Part shown: piece by piece, positions 26,032 to 35,111 of the stretch
How the letters are laid out: the number at the start of each line of letters is the position of its first letter
How positions within the stretch are numbered: the stretch's first letter is position 1
Origin: Bacillota bacterium
Lineage (GTDB): Bacteria > Bacillota > Bacilli > Paenibacillales > Paenibacillaceae
Direction of reading: 5' to 3'
Assembly (NCBI GenBank): GCA_023386495.1
Contig: JAEWJS010000014.1
Coordinates: 18,243-82,242 of the forward strand
Length of the DNA: 64,000 nt
The notes under the pieces: model-generated
What the model was told of the DNA's origin: nothing
Seen by the model: only the letters and a program-made list of their open reading frames with translations
Databases searched by the model: none
Translations under genes and position numbers: made by a program

Positions 26032-26853
26032 ATGAAGGCACATATTAAGAGCGGCTGGAGGCGTACAGTCAGGCATTTTCCGGTCATATCGATTCTGTTC
26101 TTGTACCAGCTATTGTGGGGATTCTTCATCGTGCGCGCGGTCGAATCGGTCATCGTGCCGCTGCTGCTCAGGTACCCGGACGTGCTGGCTTCGGACGGCG
26201 CGGTTCAGCTGTTCCTGATCGAGGCGCAGTTCCAGGTGATGAAGACCGGTCTGCTGGAGCCTTACCTCTGGATGCTGGGCGGACTGTTCGGCATGCGCAT
26301 GCTGCTGACGCCGCTCATCAACGCGGGCCTGTTCCATTCGCTGCACCATGCCGCTGACGGCGGCGGCACCCGGTTCTTCGCGGGCATTCGAGCGGCGTGG
26401 AAGCCGGTCTCCGCGATCTATGCGGCAGAGCTCGTCCTGCTGTTCGCCCCGCTCATCTGGCTCGTGCCGCTCGTCAACCGCGCGCTCGCGGAGAGCGCGA
26501 CCTGGGCGGCGCTCGGCTGGTCCGTCATCCCCTACGCGCTCGGCTGGCTGCTGTGGTGCGCCGTCATCCGCCTTCTCTCGCTGGGCCTCCAGTTTGGCGC
26601 CGTGAGCGGCGAGCGCTTCCCCGGCTCCGTCCTGCTCGCCGCTCGAAGCTTCTTGCCGGCGGCCGGCGTCACGGCTGCGATGTGGGGAATCGGGGCGCTC
26701 GTCGGGTTTGCCTCGTCGGCCGTGTCGATGGTCTGGGCAGGACTGTTCGCGCTGATTCTGCATCAGGCACATCATTTTATCCGGACGTGGATGAAGGTGT
26801 GGACGTACGCCGCGCTCCTCGAGACATGGCAGTCCAAGCGGGGCCAAGCCTGA
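26032..26853 (+). CDS. Predicted multi-pass membrane protein
   Basis: 273 residues with about five or six hydrophobic helices (around 20-42, 80-98, 130-155, 165-190, 205-245). No catalytic motif was recognised. I chose ATG 26032 (GGGGGA 8 nt upstream) over the in-frame ATG five codons earlier. It lies 38 bp after the M1 peptidase gene on the same strand and is followed by a strong terminator, so the two probably form an operon. The function is unknown. Confidence 0.8.
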   Translation: MKAHIKSGWRRTVRHFPVISILFLYQLLWGFFIVRAVESVIVPLLLRYPDVLASDGAVQLFLIEAQFQVMKTGLLEPYLWMLGGLFGMRMLLTPLINAGLFHSLHHAADGGGTRFFAGIRAAWKPVSAIYAAELVLLFAPLIWLVPLVNRALAESATWAALGWSVIPYALGWLLWCAVIRLLSLGLQFGAVSGERFPGSVLLAARSFLPAAGVTAAMWGIGALVGFASSAVSMVWAGLFALILHQAHHFIRTWMKVWTYAALLETWQSKRGQA

Positions 26854-26897
26854 GGCTTGCTCAAGACAGGAATCGACAATTGAGGTGTTCATTTGTA

Positions 26898-26939
26898 GAA
26901 CCGAAGGCCCGGGGCATCCCGGGTCTTGTCGGTTCTTTT
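26898..26939 (+). terminator. Intrinsic terminator after the M1/membrane-protein operon
   Basis: GAACCGA...GCCCGGGG pairs with CCCGGGTC...TCGGTTC and is followed by TTTTC. The stem is long and GC-rich. Confidence 0.85.
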
Positions 26940-27029
26940 CTGAGAACAATATTAGAATTCTCTCATAGAAGGGGACTTAAGGAGGAAATACATAGAAAAT
27001 GACGAAATATTAGCGAGCAAGTTGAAATT

Positions 27030-27187
27030 CATAGCAGCATAATCGCCGAATTCCACGCAAGTGGAAGCGGGGGAACCACTCTGGGTGAATTGATCCCGCG
27101 TTCAGCAGCAGTCAGGCCGGACGCCGAGGGAATCATAGGGAACCTTCAACCGAACCCCACAGCTAACCTCGCAGGCACCGGAAGGGG
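27030..27187 (+). promoter_or_regulatory. c-di-AMP (ydaO/yuaA) riboswitch
   Basis: The conserved blocks of the ydaO aptamer occur in order: GCCGAATTCC, GCGGGGGAACCA, GGGTGAA, AGGGAACCTTC, ACCGAACCCC, CAGCTAACCTCGCAGGC and GGAAGG. This class binds c-di-AMP and commonly turns off cell-wall hydrolase and osmolyte-transport genes. No terminator separates it from the GTG at 27197, and the 3' aptamer strand (GGAAGGGG, 27179-27187) is also the only Shine-Dalgarno. Control of translation initiation is therefore likely. Confidence 0.92.
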
Positions 27188-27196
27188 CTTGTATTC

Positions 27197-27703
27197 GTGA
27201 AGAAGCTTGTCGCATCAACGGCTATCCTGCTTGCCATTGTAATGGCCATATCCACTGTAAGCGCATTCGCCAGTTCCAAGCTTAACGAGACGATCGACGT
27301 ACTGATCGGTACGAAGTACAAGAGCGGCGGCACATCGACCAAGGGGTTCGATTGCTCCGGCTTCACGTCCTACGTATTCGCTAAGCTCGGCATCGAACTG
27401 CCGCGTACGTCCGCTTCGCAGTCGAAGGTCGGCAAGAAGGTAGCAAAAGAGGACCTCCAAGCCGGAGACCTCGTATTCTTCAACACCAGCGGCAAAGGCG
27501 TATCGCACGTAGGCATCTACGTAGGCGACGGCAAGTTCGCGCACTCGTCCTCCAGCAAGGGCGTGACGATCAGCGGCCTGTCCGACTCGTACTACTCGAA
27601 GCGCTACTTGGGCGCGCGCCGCGTCATGAGTGCTGACACGTATGAAGCAGTGGCAACCGACGAACCTTCCGATCTTCCGGCAGGCGACGGCGATGTCGAT
27701 TAA
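27197..27703 (+). CDS. NlpC/P60 cell-wall endopeptidase under c-di-AMP control
   Basis: 168-residue secreted protein: a signal peptide (1-25, cut after AFA) and one NlpC/P60 domain with the catalytic Cys in KGFDCSGFTSYVF (Cys52), catalytic His in SHVGIYVGDG (about 104) and a third polar residue in KFAHSSS. It should cut gamma-D-Glu-diamino-acid bonds of stem peptides. The start is GTG 27197 with GAAGGGG 9 nt upstream, embedded in the riboswitch. The short acidic C-tail (PAGDGDVD) carries no wall-binding module. A terminator follows. Confidence 0.94.
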   Translation: MKKLVASTAILLAIVMAISTVSAFASSKLNETIDVLIGTKYKSGGTSTKGFDCSGFTSYVFAKLGIELPRTSASQSKVGKKVAKEDLQAGDLVFFNTSGKGVSHVGIYVGDGKFAHSSSSKGVTISGLSDSYYSKRYLGARRVMSADTYEAVATDEPSDLPAGDGDVD

Positions 27704-27745
27704 TAACCGCCTCAGGCAGACTGCGTATGCACTCTGAAGCACAAG

Positions 27746-27787
27746 AACCGCAAGGATTGTCCCTGCCCGGACGCCTTGCGGTTTTTT
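27746..27787 (+). terminator. Intrinsic terminator after NlpC/P60 gene
   Basis: AACCGCAAGG pairs with CCTTGCGGTT, ending in TTTTTT. Confidence 0.9.
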
Positions 27788-28189
27788 GCTGTTCGGCGAC
27801 GTGTGAATGCGCGTGCGCGTGCAGGTGCAAGAGGGGCGGCTTGGTCCAAATGTTGGTATAATGGGGGAGCATCCCGTGACGCTCATGACAGCAGGCTGTC
27901 GCATGCAGACATCAGTTTCCGTTGCAACTCGTTGTACGAAATTTCGTACAACTGCTGCTCAGTCGGGTAGAGTAGAAGTGATTTCATACGATTGTTCACA
28001 CAAAAATACCCCTTCGGTCAAAACATACGACGAATATGTATGATTTTTCGTTCATAGTGGGCCGAATTGCTCAATATAACTTTGGTTTGAACGAAATATC
28101 GCTCAAACTCTATCACGGTCAATTCCGACCCTTGCATAGCGATTGCAAGCAGGGGTCGTTATGAACGATCCCAATGAGGAGCTGATTCC
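27788..28189. other. Intergenic region with a 22-bp perfect palindrome
   Basis: No gene is apparent. GTTGTACGAAATTTCGTACAAC at 27931-27952 is a perfect palindrome. Further on there are AT-rich tracts, CATACGAC...ATGTATG and paired GTTCA/TGAAC motifs (28049-28110), then the ribosome site GAGGAG of lhr. It could be an operator region, but nothing identifies the regulator. Confidence 0.6.
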
Positions 28190-31100
28190 GTGCCTTCTAC
28201 CCTCCCACCCTTCCACCCTGCCCTGTCCAGCTGGTTCCGAGACGCCTTCGGTGAACCGACGAGCGTCCAGCAGGAGGCTTGGGCATCGATTCGCTCCGGA
28301 CGCCACACGCTGATTGCCGCGCCCACCGGCTCCGGCAAGACGCTGGCAGCCCTCTTGCCCTGCCTCGACGATGCGGTTCGCCGGAAGCTTGACGCCGGTG
28401 CTGCCAGTGGCAGCATGGCCTCGAAGGCTTCGAATGCGAGCATCGGCGTGCAGGTGCTCTATATTACGCCGCTGAAGGCGCTCAACAACGATATCCATCA
28501 TCATGTGATCGGCTTCGCGGAGACGATCGATCGGATGGCGGCAGAGGGCGGCGAGGCGTGGCCGGGGCTGCGTGCCGCTGTCCGAACCGGCGATACGACG
28601 AGCTCGCAGCGCGCGTCGATGCTGCGCCGTCCGCCGGAAGTGCTTATCACGACGCCGGAATCGCTCTTCATCCTGCTGACATCCGAGAAGGGTCGGCACA
28701 TGCTCCGTACGGTGCGGCAGGTCATCGTCGACGAGATCCACGATGTCGCCGGCGACAAGCGCGGCGCGCATCTGTCGCTGTCGCTGGAGCGGCTGGCCGC
28801 GCTATGCCCGCAGCCTGTGCAGCGAATCGGCGTATCCGCGACGCAGAAGCCGATGGACCGCATCGCGCAATTCCTCGGCGGATGGGAGTCGCCTGGCGAG
28901 CCGCGTCCTGTCGTGCTCGTCGAGAGCGCCATGAGCAAGTCGATCGAGCTCACCGTTACGCTGCCGGACGACGGCCGTATGATGCGCGGCAGCGACTCTG
29001 TCTGGCTGCCGATCATGGACCGCATCGTACAATTAATCGAAGGAACCCGCTCCGTCATCATCTTCGTGAACAGCCGCCGGCTGAGCGAACGACTGACGCT
29101 GCGGCTCAATGACCACGTCGGCTACGAGATGGCGCGCTCCCATCACGGCAGCGTCTCGCGCGAGCTGCGGCTCGAAGTCGAGCGCCTGCTCAAGTCCGGC
29201 GAACTGCGGGTCATCGTCGCGACCTCCTCCCTCGAGCTCGGCATCGATGTCGGGCACGTCGATCTCGTGCTCCAGCTCGATTCGCCGCTGGATGCTGCCG
29301 CCGGCATCCAGCGAATCGGCCGTGCCGGCCATGCGGTCGGCGACGTCAGCCGCGGCGCTATCCTAGCGCGTACGAAGGGCGCGCTTCCCGAGATCGCGGT
29401 GCTCAGCCGGCTGATCCGGGAGCGCGACATCGAGCCAATCGTTCTGCCTGAGAATCCGCTGGACGTGCTCTCCCAGCACGTGGTCGCCATGGCGGCGGAT
29501 GCGGATTGGACCGTGGAGGCGCTCCACGGTCTTATCTGCCGCAGCGATAGCTTCCGCAGCTTCCCGCTGGAGGAGCTGCAAGCGGCGCTTCAGGTGCTGG
29601 GCGGCTTCTACCCGTTCGCCCGGCCGCTCGTGGACTACGATGCGCTCACCGGCCGGATCAGTCGCAGGGCGAACAGCGCCATGGCCGCGTTGACCGGCGC
29701 GGGCACGATTCCCTCGAGCTCGGGCTATCCGGTGCACCATGCCGAATCGCGCATTCATCTCGGGGAACTGGATGAGGAATTCATCGAGGAGAGCCGGGTC
29801 GGCGACGTATTCCAGCTCGGCACTAGCTCTTGGATGATTCAGTCGATCCGCCAGGATCGCATCTACGTGACCGAGGCAGGCAACCGCTTCAGCGAGATTC
29901 CGTTCTGGCGGAACGAGGCCGGCGGGCGCACTTATGCATTAGGGCTGCGACTGGGCCGATTCTGGGGAGAGCTCGAGCGGAGGCTCGGCGGGGACGAGCA
30001 GCAGGTCGGTATAGAGGGGACTGCCTCGCTTACAGCCGCTATCCCGTTCGATCAGGAAGAGGTGCCGGGCAACGGACTGCCGACAGAGGCTTCCCCGCGA
30101 CAGCGTCGACGCGATAAGCAGCATGCCGGACGACAAGCGGCCGTCGACGCGCTGACAGCCGACTGGCTGACCCGCGAGTACGGACTCGACGGCAGCTCGG
30201 CTGCAGGGTTGATCGACTATGTCCGCTCGCAGCTCGCCGTCAGCGAAGTGCCGACCGACCGCAGGCTCGTGATCGAATACTACCGCGACGTCACCGGACG
30301 CGCGCATGTATTGCTGCATAATCATTGGGGCAAGCGGGTGAATCGCACCTGGCTGCTCGCTATTCAGGTTCAGCTGGAACGGGCGGCATCCTACCGCGTG
30401 TACGGCAACGCCAAGGACGGCGGCATCGAGCTCGTCCTGCCGGAATGGAGCCCTGCTTGGCTGCAGGCCGTATGGCAGGTAACGCCCGACAATCTGGAGG
30501 CCGTGCTGATGGAGGCCATTCCCGGCTCTCCGATGCTCGGCATCGCCTTCCGCCGCATCGCCGAGATCTCGCTGCTGCTCTCGCGCAGCTTCACGCGTAC
30601 CCCCATGTGGCAGAAAAGAATTCGCAGCGAAGAGTTATTGAAGGCCGCCCTTCCCTACGCCGAGCAGTTCCCATACTTGCGCGAAGCGATGCGGGAATGT
30701 CTGCACGATTACCTGGACATGCCGCATCTGCGCGAAGCGCTGCAGGCGATGGCAGACGGCAAGCTTGAGGTCGTCATTCGCGAGACCGAGAATCCGTCCC
30801 CGCTCGCCTCGCAGTTCGCAGCCGACTATGCGACCATGCAGATCTATGAAGGCGACGAGCTCGCCGAGAACGTCCAAATGCAGCTGCTCGCGATCAGCAA
30901 ATCGCTGACCGGCGAGCTGTTCGGCGCAGACACCGTCCGCCGCGCGATCGACCCGGACATCGTGGAGAACGAACGCCGTCGACTGGCAGCCTACGGCAGC
31001 GGCGGCGCCTCGGAGTCCAAGCAGCCGCAAGGCCCTGATGATCTATACGCCCTGCTGAAGCGCCGCGGCGATCAGTCGACTGAGGAGCTGCTGCAGTTGG

Positions 31101-32749
31101 CTGGAACCGACATCTCCGAATGGCTGGCGTACCTCGAACGGGATGGTCGAATTGCCGTAGTGGCCTTCGGCGAGAATAGCCGCTGGATATGCCGGGACGA
31201 GCTCGACATGTATGCGTCCTTTCCCGATACGCCTGCCGCGATCGCTTATGTTGCCGGGCGATTCGCGGAGCATGTGCTGTCCTTCACCGAGGACGACCTC
31301 CGCTCCCGCTACCCGGCCTTAACCGGCCTTCAGGCACGCGCCGTCGTGGACGAGCTGCTGCTGCAGGAGCGCATCGAGTATGCGCCCTTCGCGGCATCCG
31401 CGGAGGAACGCGTCTGGACGAGCCGACGCATCGCCAGCCGCATCATCCGGCTGTCTGTCCAGGAAGCGCGCCGCCAAGCAGAGCCGCTCGAGCCCGATCG
31501 GTGGCTCTATCAGACAGCCGCGATGCAGCACGCGACCGCATTCGCAAGGCTGCGCGGCAGCGAAGGGCTGCGGCAAGCGATCGAGAAGCTGCAGGGCATC
31601 TTCCTGCCGCTGACGTTATGGGAATCGGTCATCCTCCCCTCGCGGCTCTTGGATTATCGCAAGGAGGACCTCGACCTCCTCTGCGCATCCGGCGAGCTGC
31701 TGTGGATCGGCCGCAAGGAGCCCGGCGAGAAGGAGGGCAAGATCGCCTTCTTCCTCGCGGAATCGAAAGCGCTCTATGCCCCGCTGCTCGCGGAATCTGC
31801 CGATAGGCCCACCGCGCATCCGGAGCTGCTGGCACTGCTCGAGAAGAGCGGCGCATCGTTCTTGACGAAGCTGGCCCGCGATGCCGGAGGGGCGCCTTCG
31901 GAGCTGCTCACAGCGCTGCTCGAGCTCGTCTGGGAAGGCCGCGCGGCGAACGACCAGTTCGCCCCGCTCCGCATCCAGGCCGACACGAAGGGCAAGCAAC
32001 TCGCGAAGACCGGCTCCGGTCAAGGGCGATGGTATGCGCTCAGCAGTCTGGCCGCGGACATGGACCTGAGCGGGGCCCCGCAGCCGATGGCAGACGGCAG
32101 CGAAGTCCCGCCAGCCATGGCTTGGACGAAGCACCTGCTCGACAGCTGCGGTGTCTTGACGAAGGACTTGGCGGATGCGATCGCTCCCTACTCATGGGAT
32201 GCCCTGCTGCCGATGCTGAAACAGCTCGAGCAATGGGGCGTCGTGACGCGCGGCCTGTTCGTGCAGGACGTGCAGACGATGCAATTCGTGAAGCGCGAGC
32301 TTGTGCCGCAGCTTCGCCAGCAGCAGCAACAGCCGCAGGAGTCCGGCGCAGCGAACGTGCCGACGATCTTATGCGCGGCGGATCCCGCGAATCCGTTCGG
32401 GTTGACTCTACCGTGGCCCAAGGATCCCGGCGCCAACTATGCCCGCAAGGCCGGCAACTACCTCGTGCTGCATAACGGAGCATGGTCCGTATGGATCGAA
32501 GGCGCCGGGAAAAAGGTTTTCGTAAGAGGCGTCCACCCGGCAGGCACCACGGGAGACGAATCGCTAAAGCCGGTCATGAAGCTCGCATTCCAGACCATCC
32601 TGAAGCAGTGCCGCATCAGCAAAATCAAGGTCGAGCAATGGAACGGCATCTCTGCTGCCGAAGACGCTGAAGGCAGCGCGCTGCTGCGCAGCTTCGGCGC
32701 CGAGCGCGACCGCAGTGCGTTCGTGCTCTGGCCGAGCATGCTGGGGTGA
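28190..32749 (+). CDS. lhr: Lhr-type DEAD/DEAH-box helicase, full length
   Basis: 1519 residues. The N-terminal superfamily 2 helicase core has Q-motif-like PTSVQQEA, Walker A APTGSGKT (about 43-50), the DEIH box (about 181) and motif VI QRIGRAGH (about 377). The Lhr winged-helix/core domain and a long C-terminal Lhr-CTD region (about 870-1519) with DLYALLKRRGDQSTEELL winged helices follow. Lhr proteins are 3'-5' helicases implicated in DNA repair; the long form is the actinobacterial/enterobacterial Lhr type. GTG 28190 has GAGGAG about 10 nt upstream. The gene stands alone, with a terminator at 32859-32900. A poly-Gln stretch occurs near residue 1395. Confidence 0.93.
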   Translation: MPSTLPPFHPALSSWFRDAFGEPTSVQQEAWASIRSGRHTLIAAPTGSGKTLAALLPCLDDAVRRKLDAGAASGSMASKASNASIGVQVLYITPLKALNNDIHHHVIGFAETIDRMAAEGGEAWPGLRAAVRTGDTTSSQRASMLRRPPEVLITTPESLFILLTSEKGRHMLRTVRQVIVDEIHDVAGDKRGAHLSLSLERLAALCPQPVQRIGVSATQKPMDRIAQFLGGWESPGEPRPVVLVESAMSKSIELTVTLPDDGRMMRGSDSVWLPIMDRIVQLIEGTRSVIIFVNSRRLSERLTLRLNDHVGYEMARSHHGSVSRELRLEVERLLKSGELRVIVATSSLELGIDVGHVDLVLQLDSPLDAAAGIQRIGRAGHAVGDVSRGAILARTKGALPEIAVLSRLIRERDIEPIVLPENPLDVLSQHVVAMAADADWTVEALHGLICRSDSFRSFPLEELQAALQVLGGFYPFARPLVDYDALTGRISRRANSAMAALTGAGTIPSSSGYPVHHAESRIHLGELDEEFIEESRVGDVFQLGTSSWMIQSIRQDRIYVTEAGNRFSEIPFWRNEAGGRTYALGLRLGRFWGELERRLGGDEQQVGIEGTASLTAAIPFDQEEVPGNGLPTEASPRQRRRDKQHAGRQAAVDALTADWLTREYGLDGSSAAGLIDYVRSQLAVSEVPTDRRLVIEYYRDVTGRAHVLLHNHWGKRVNRTWLLAIQVQLERAASYRVYGNAKDGGIELVLPEWSPAWLQAVWQVTPDNLEAVLMEAIPGSPMLGIAFRRIAEISLLLSRSFTRTPMWQKRIRSEELLKAALPYAEQFPYLREAMRECLHDYLDMPHLREALQAMADGKLEVVIRETENPSPLASQFAADYATMQIYEGDELAENVQMQLLAISKSLTGELFGADTVRRAIDPDIVENERRRLAAYGSGGASESKQPQGPDDLYALLKRRGDQSTEELLQLAGTDISEWLAYLERDGRIAVVAFGENSRWICRDELDMYASFPDTPAAIAYVAGRFAEHVLSFTEDDLRSRYPALTGLQARAVVDELLLQERIEYAPFAASAEERVWTSRRIASRIIRLSVQEARRQAEPLEPDRWLYQTAAMQHATAFARLRGSEGLRQAIEKLQGIFLPLTLWESVILPSRLLDYRKEDLDLLCASGELLWIGRKEPGEKEGKIAFFLAESKALYAPLLAESADRPTAHPELLALLEKSGASFLTKLARDAGGAPSELLTALLELVWEGRAANDQFAPLRIQADTKGKQLAKTGSGQGRWYALSSLAADMDLSGAPQPMADGSEVPPAMAWTKHLLDSCGVLTKDLADAIAPYSWDALLPMLKQLEQWGVVTRGLFVQDVQTMQFVKRELVPQLRQQQQQPQESGAANVPTILCAADPANPFGLTLPWPKDPGANYARKAGNYLVLHNGAWSVWIEGAGKKVFVRGVHPAGTTGDESLKPVMKLAFQTILKQCRISKIKVEQWNGISAAEDAEGSALLRSFGAERDRSAFVLWPSMLG

Positions 32750-32858
32750 CATGGTATTTCAGCCTTATCCCAAGCATCTCTAGTAGTGGAGCAGTTGCAT
32801 CTCGCTTTGTTGGGCAATTCTCAGCCACTGTAGCTCCTTAAAGTCATAGATCCCCGAA

Positions 32859-32900
32859 AAAAGACCGTCATGGTGATTTCCTTCACTTGACGGTTCTTTC
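32859..32900 (+). terminator. Intrinsic terminator after lhr
   Basis: GACCGTCA pairs with TGACGGTTC; T-rich CTTTC follows. The stem lies 110 bp beyond the lhr stop. Confidence 0.7.
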
Positions 32901-33137
32901 TATTTCAACACATTCACAGAGCACTAGATTAACTTCGCTAAACAGCATTCAAAAGTTTATCCGAATAACAAATCCTGATTTTTTTTGCGGTTCATAGCCG
33001 AATCCAGTCGAATAGTTTAGAGTTTTTGTCGTATTTCGACAATAATCGTGTCGACTCGACCAAAAATAACAAAATTAGTCTGTTTACATATTTATGACTA
33101 TTTTATACACTTGTTTCCTAGCAGGAAAAAATGTCCA
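32901..33137. other. AT-rich intergenic stretch at the start of the accessory region
   Basis: Base composition falls sharply here, with runs of T and A such as TTTTTTTT near 32970. No coding frame or RNA motif was recognised. It marks the boundary between the GC-rich core (lhr) and the AT-richer immunity-gene region. Confidence 0.6.
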
Positions 33138-33455
33138 CTACTCATAATGACTCATTCCGTCAACCAATATAATGATATCTTGTAGTTCTATTTTACTTTT
33201 TGCGATCATTCCTCCTTTTAATTCGACCACTTTCGCACTACCGACTACGGCCTTGCTAATTCGATTAGGTCGCATGTTATGGATCATATGAATCACTCGA
33301 TCCCTCGAATCCAGGAATAGAACATCGATTACGATTTGCATACCAATTGTATGGATGGACTGACATGCTTCAATAAGCAGCGCCTCGCGATCAGTAACTC
33401 TGCTCTTTCCTAGCCAACCAACCAATTTTGTGAGGAACCGAATTTTTGACAACAT
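33138..33455 (-). CDS. DUF192-family small protein
   Basis: 105 residues with the DUF192 pattern: an N-terminal segment LTKLVGWLGKSRV, then ALLIEACQSIHTIGMQIVIDVLFLD and a C-terminal VVELKGGMIAKSKIELQD. The family is small and of unknown biochemical function. The ATG at 33453-33455 has no clear Shine-Dalgarno, so the start is uncertain. It is divergent from the first Imm11-like gene with only 23 bp between the starts. AT-rich relative to the flanking core. Confidence 0.7.
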   Translation of the reverse strand: MLSKIRFLTKLVGWLGKSRVTDREALLIEACQSIHTIGMQIVIDVLFLDSRDRVIHMIHNMRPNRISKAVVGSAKVVELKGGMIAKSKIELQDIIILVDGMSHYE

Positions 33456-33478
33456 TTATTGTGCGAGGAGGTATATCA

Positions 33479-34042
33479 TTGAAGGCCTGGGTCCTAAACA
33501 GCGATAGCGAACACGATATCTTTGCTTATGTTAATTCGAAAGAAGCCAGGGCAAAAATTAGTGAATTTCGGTTTCACCAGATGAGGATTGACGGCAATTG
33601 GAACCCATTAGAGATTAGGACACTGGAAAAAATGGGCAGGAATTCTTCGTATCATTCGGAACTTCTGTTGCCCGTAATTGATGATAAAGCGGCAAAAATT
33701 CTCCACCATTTGTTAAGAGAAAGTGATGTTGAACTTTTATCACTATTGCACATTGAGGGACAATATTGGGGACTAAACTTCCCTCACCTTCTCGACTGCA
33801 TTGATGTAGAAAAATCAATTTTCACGTTATTTTCAGACGGTGGTGTTATGGAGTATAAAAAATTTGCTTTCCATGAGAGCGTAATCACTAACTCAGGATT
33901 TAGTATTTTTCGGGCGAAGGTTCATGATATGGAGAAACTCTCTACAGGTCACACATTTGTTACATCGCGGTTCAAGGACCTCGTCGAGCAATCAGGTCTA
34001 GTTGGCTTTAAATTTACGGAGGTTTGGGATTCTAATCAGTAG
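33479..34042 (+). CDS. Imm11-like (DUF1629) protein, copy 1
   Basis: 187-residue soluble protein resembling the DUF1629/Imm11 family of predicted immunity proteins for contact-dependent or polymorphic toxins. It shows the family pattern of an alpha/beta N-terminal half (LLPVIDDKAAKIL) and a C-terminal half with LNFPHLLDCIDVEKS and an ending GFKFTEVWDS. The start is TTG 33479-33481 with GGAGG 7 nt upstream. It aligns with the ATG of copy 3 (KAWVLNSDSEHD against KIWLLGSDLERHD). Copies 1 and 3 are close paralogues. No matching toxin gene is visible. Family assignment is by eye. Confidence 0.75.
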   Translation: MKAWVLNSDSEHDIFAYVNSKEARAKISEFRFHQMRIDGNWNPLEIRTLEKMGRNSSYHSELLLPVIDDKAAKILHHLLRESDVELLSLLHIEGQYWGLNFPHLLDCIDVEKSIFTLFSDGGVMEYKKFAFHESVITNSGFSIFRAKVHDMEKLSTGHTFVTSRFKDLVEQSGLVGFKFTEVWDSNQ

Positions 34043-34050
34043 CAGCAATA

Positions 34051-34072
34051 AACAACGCTACCAGACGTTGTT
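34051..34072 (+). terminator. Hairpin after Imm11-like copy 1
   Basis: AACAACG pairs with CGTTGTT around an 8-nt loop, followed by CTCT. A weak terminator or processing hairpin; similar hairpins follow the other two copies. Confidence 0.45.
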
Positions 34073-34077
34073 CTCTA

Positions 34078-34347
34078 ATGAACTTCCCTCGGTTACTCGA
34101 CTGTATCGATCCGAACAAAGCTGATTCCCGATATTCGGATGGAGGAGTGAGAGACTACACAAAGTTTGCTTTCAAGGAAGAAGTTATTGCCGACTCATCT
34201 AGCATCATCTTTAGACCTGGCTTTCACGATCTCCCGCAAGCTTCAACAGAATATACCTTTGTCACTGAATCGTTTTACAGCATAATTAACCGGTCTGCTC
34301 TTCAGGGTTTTCGGTTTGTCGAAGTGTGGGATTCCAATCAAAAGTAG
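34078..34347 (+). pseudogene. Imm11-like protein, copy 2, missing its N-terminal half
   Basis: The 89-residue frame matches only the C-terminal half of copies 1 and 3. It begins at the internal motif NFPRLLDCIDPNKAD and ends RFVEVWDSNQK. There is no Shine-Dalgarno before ATG 34078, and the hairpin of copy 1 runs directly into it. The simplest reading is a remnant left by recombination between tandem paralogues. A residual short protein is possible but unsupported. Confidence 0.75.
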
Positions 34348-34362
34348 AGAACACTATAGTCC

Positions 34363-34398
34363 ATGAAGCCCTCATCCTTACCGAGATGGGGGCTTCAT
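34363..34398 (+). terminator. Hairpin between Imm11-like copies 2 and 3
   Basis: ATGAAGCCC pairs with GGGCTTCAT (9 bp), followed by TCACTT. Terminator-like. Confidence 0.5.
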
Positions 34399-34419
34399 TC
34401 ACTTGTGAGGTGCGCAAAC

Positions 34420-34986
34420 ATGAAAATTTGGTTGCTTGGAAGCGATCTCGAACGCCATGATTCCTTCACCTATGTAGATTTTAAAACCGCTAATTCCGCA
34501 ATTAGTAAATTACGTTTACGACCTACAGAGGTCGGGAAATCTTGGACACCCTTGAAAATTAAAACGATCGAGAAGCGCGGTGGTCACTCCTCTTACCACC
34601 CAGAACTTCTTCTCCCAGCTATTGATCAAGAAGCTGCGGAAATACTCGGCGATTTCTTTAATGATAACGTCGAGCTGTTACCTTTGTTACACCGTGAGGG
34701 GCAGTACTGGCTTCTCAATTTCCCAAAAGTCCTTAATTGTATTGATCCAGAACGGTCAGCTTTCACGCTTTTTTCTGATGGTGGGGTAAAAGAATACCAA
34801 AAGTACTCCTTTAGGGAAGATGTAATTACGAATTCGGGATATCAGATATTTAGAGTATGCCCCCATGATTTACCAAGTATCTCCCTGGGCCATACATTTG
34901 TACCTGACCAATTTAGAGATAAAGTTATTCAATCAGAACTTCAGGGATTCCGCTTCGTTGAAGTTTGGGATTCCTCTCAACAATAG
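34420..34986 (+). CDS. Imm11-like (DUF1629) protein, copy 3
   Basis: 188 residues, full-length paralogue of copy 1: KIWLLGSDLERHD start, LLPAIDQEAAEIL, LLNFPKVLNCIDPERSAF, and GFRFVEVWDSSQQ at the end. ATG 34420 has GAGGTG about 9 nt upstream; the longer frame from 34363 starts inside the preceding hairpin and is not preferred. Predicted cytoplasmic. As an orphan immunity-type gene it may protect against toxins delivered by neighbouring cells; this is inferred from the family only. A hairpin (35003-35040) follows. Confidence 0.75.
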   Translation: MKIWLLGSDLERHDSFTYVDFKTANSAISKLRLRPTEVGKSWTPLKIKTIEKRGGHSSYHPELLLPAIDQEAAEILGDFFNDNVELLPLLHREGQYWLLNFPKVLNCIDPERSAFTLFSDGGVKEYQKYSFREDVITNSGYQIFRVCPHDLPSISLGHTFVPDQFRDKVIQSELQGFRFVEVWDSSQQ

Positions 34987-35002
34987 AGAACACTAAACAT
35001 CG

Positions 35003-35040
35003 AATGGAGCCATACCCTTAACCAAGGTGATGGCTTCATT
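35003..35040 (+). terminator. Hairpin after Imm11-like copy 3
   Basis: AATGGAGCCAT pairs with ATGGCTTCATT (one G-T), followed by TACG. It resembles the hairpin at 34363-34398, supporting unit-wise duplication of gene plus hairpin. Confidence 0.5.
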
Positions 35041-35111
35041 TACGTTTACTTTATTACATACGAAGCATCATCGTCAGGGTGCACTAATGCACTAAATAAG
35101 GAGTGTTGGAA

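Noticed and set aside
33446..33478. ATG at 33446 as start of the first Imm11-like gene
   Set aside because: It would put the strong GGAGG ribosome site inside the gene and adds residues not shared with the third copy; the TTG at 33479 aligns with that copy's ATG.
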